Source: an uncultured Paracoccaceae bacterium
Lineage (GTDB): Bacteria; Pseudomonadota; Alphaproteobacteria; Rhodobacterales; Rhodobacteraceae
Assembly: GCA_937952085.1 (NCBI GenBank)
Contig: CALFYQ010000079.1
Location: 1 to 5,947, forward strand
DNA length: 5,947 nt
Reading direction: 5' to 3'
The notes under the pieces were generated by a model that had not been told where the DNA came from, made no database searches, and saw only the letters and a list, made by a program, of their open reading frames with translations. Positions 5,616 through 5,947 of this stretch are shown in pieces. The stretch's first letter is position 1; the number at the start of each line of letters is the position of its first letter. The translations under genes were made by a program, and so were the position numbers.

Positions 5616-5947
5616 ATGGCCCTCACCCTGAAGGCGCCGGAGCCCGACGAGCTCCGGCCTCGGATCACCGTGTTCGGCGTCGGCGGCGCCGGCGGCAACG
5701 CCGTCAACAACATGATCGAGAAGGCGCTCGAGGGCGCTGAATTCGTCGTGGCGAACACCGACGCGCAGGCGCTGCAGCAGGCGCGCTCGCCCCGCCGCCT
5801 CCAGCTTGGCGCGGATGTCACGCAGGGCCTCGGCGCGGGCGCGAAGCCGGAAGTCGGCGCCGCCGCCGCGGAAGAGAGCATCGACGAGATCGTGGGCCAT
5901 CTCGAAGGCTCCCACATGTGCTTCATCACCGCCGGCATGGGCGGCGG
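5616..5947 (+). CDS. ftsZ: Cell division protein FtsZ, 3'-truncated by the window edge
   Basis: FtsZ is the tubulin-like GTPase that polymerises into the cytokinetic ring at midcell. The frame runs from the ATG at 5616 without a stop to the window end, giving 110 complete codons of a protein normally 320-500 residues long. The N-terminal tail (about 16 residues) leads to ITVFGVGGAGGNAVNNMI (17-34), the first nucleotide-contacting loop. Then come VVANTDAQAL (44-53) and LGADVTQGLGAGAKPEVG (64-81). ITAGMGG at 104-110 is the start of the GTP-binding tubulin signature, whose GTGT part lies beyond the window. The near-identity to alphaproteobacterial FtsZ over this span makes the call secure. The ATG at 5616 fits the family N-terminus and has AGGCGA upstream. 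FtsZ is expected to be tethered by the FtsA encoded upstream. The 143-nt leader suggests transcription at least partly independent of ftsQA. Confidence 0.97.
   Translation, partial: MALTLKAPEPDELRPRITVFGVGGAGGNAVNNMIEKALEGAEFVVANTDAQALQQARSPRRLQLGADVTQGLGAGAKPEVGAAAAEESIDEIVGHLEGSHMCFITAGMGG

Noticed and set aside
5439..5915. 158-codon minus-strand frame covering the ftsZ leader and the ftsZ 5' end
   Set aside because: It is antisense to conserved FtsZ motifs and has no recognisable domain, so there is no support for a real divergent gene.
1..5947. Novel defence, mobile or CRISPR-like system
   Set aside because: All coding space is taken by recognisable dcw genes and an OpgG-family gene. 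I saw no transposase, integrase, direct-repeat array or toxin-antitoxin pair.

Overview
This window is a stretch of the division and cell wall (dcw) cluster of a GC-rich bacterium. All genes lie on the + strand: the 3' end of murB, ddl, ftsQ, ftsA, an opgG/mdoG-type periplasmic glucan gene, and the 5' end of ftsZ. The base composition (roughly 70% GC by eye), the gene order and the protein sequences suggest an alphaproteobacterium, most likely of the Rhodobacterales. The FtsQ start (RDPAPSR...), the FtsQ segment RGLVRVGERRWDVIL and the FtsZ N-terminus all resemble that group as I remember it. No genus can be assigned from the sequence alone.

Layout. Positions 1-614 hold the C-terminal two-thirds of murB (UDP-N-acetylenolpyruvoylglucosamine reductase). 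A 44-nt gap containing one hairpin, with a second over the murB stop, leads to ddl (659-1573, D-Ala-D-Ala ligase). ddl overlaps ftsQ (1561-2445) by 13 nt, and ftsQ overlaps ftsA (2442-3776) by an ATGA junction, so ddl-ftsQ-ftsA look co-transcribed and translationally coupled. A hairpin lies directly after the ftsA stop. The next gene, opgG-like (3871-5472), has its own strong ribosome binding site and a twin-arginine signal peptide. A 143-nt, comparatively AT-rich gap then precedes ftsZ (5616 to the window edge), and this gap is the best candidate for an ftsZ control region.

How the genes work together. MurB and Ddl make the UDP-MurNAc and D-Ala-D-Ala parts of the peptidoglycan precursor. FtsQ (inner-membrane scaffold), FtsA (membrane tether with an actin fold) and FtsZ (tubulin-like ring) build the divisome. 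The OpgG-like protein acts in the periplasm on osmoregulated periplasmic glucans and is not a usual member of this cluster. Its position between ftsA and ftsZ is the main departure from the standard order.

I found no mobile element, CRISPR array, tRNA, rRNA or defence-like gene. The window is largely conserved housekeeping DNA. The points worth a second look are the opgG insertion, the ftsZ upstream region (low GC, a GANTC site, an inverted repeat) and the hairpins at the gene junctions.
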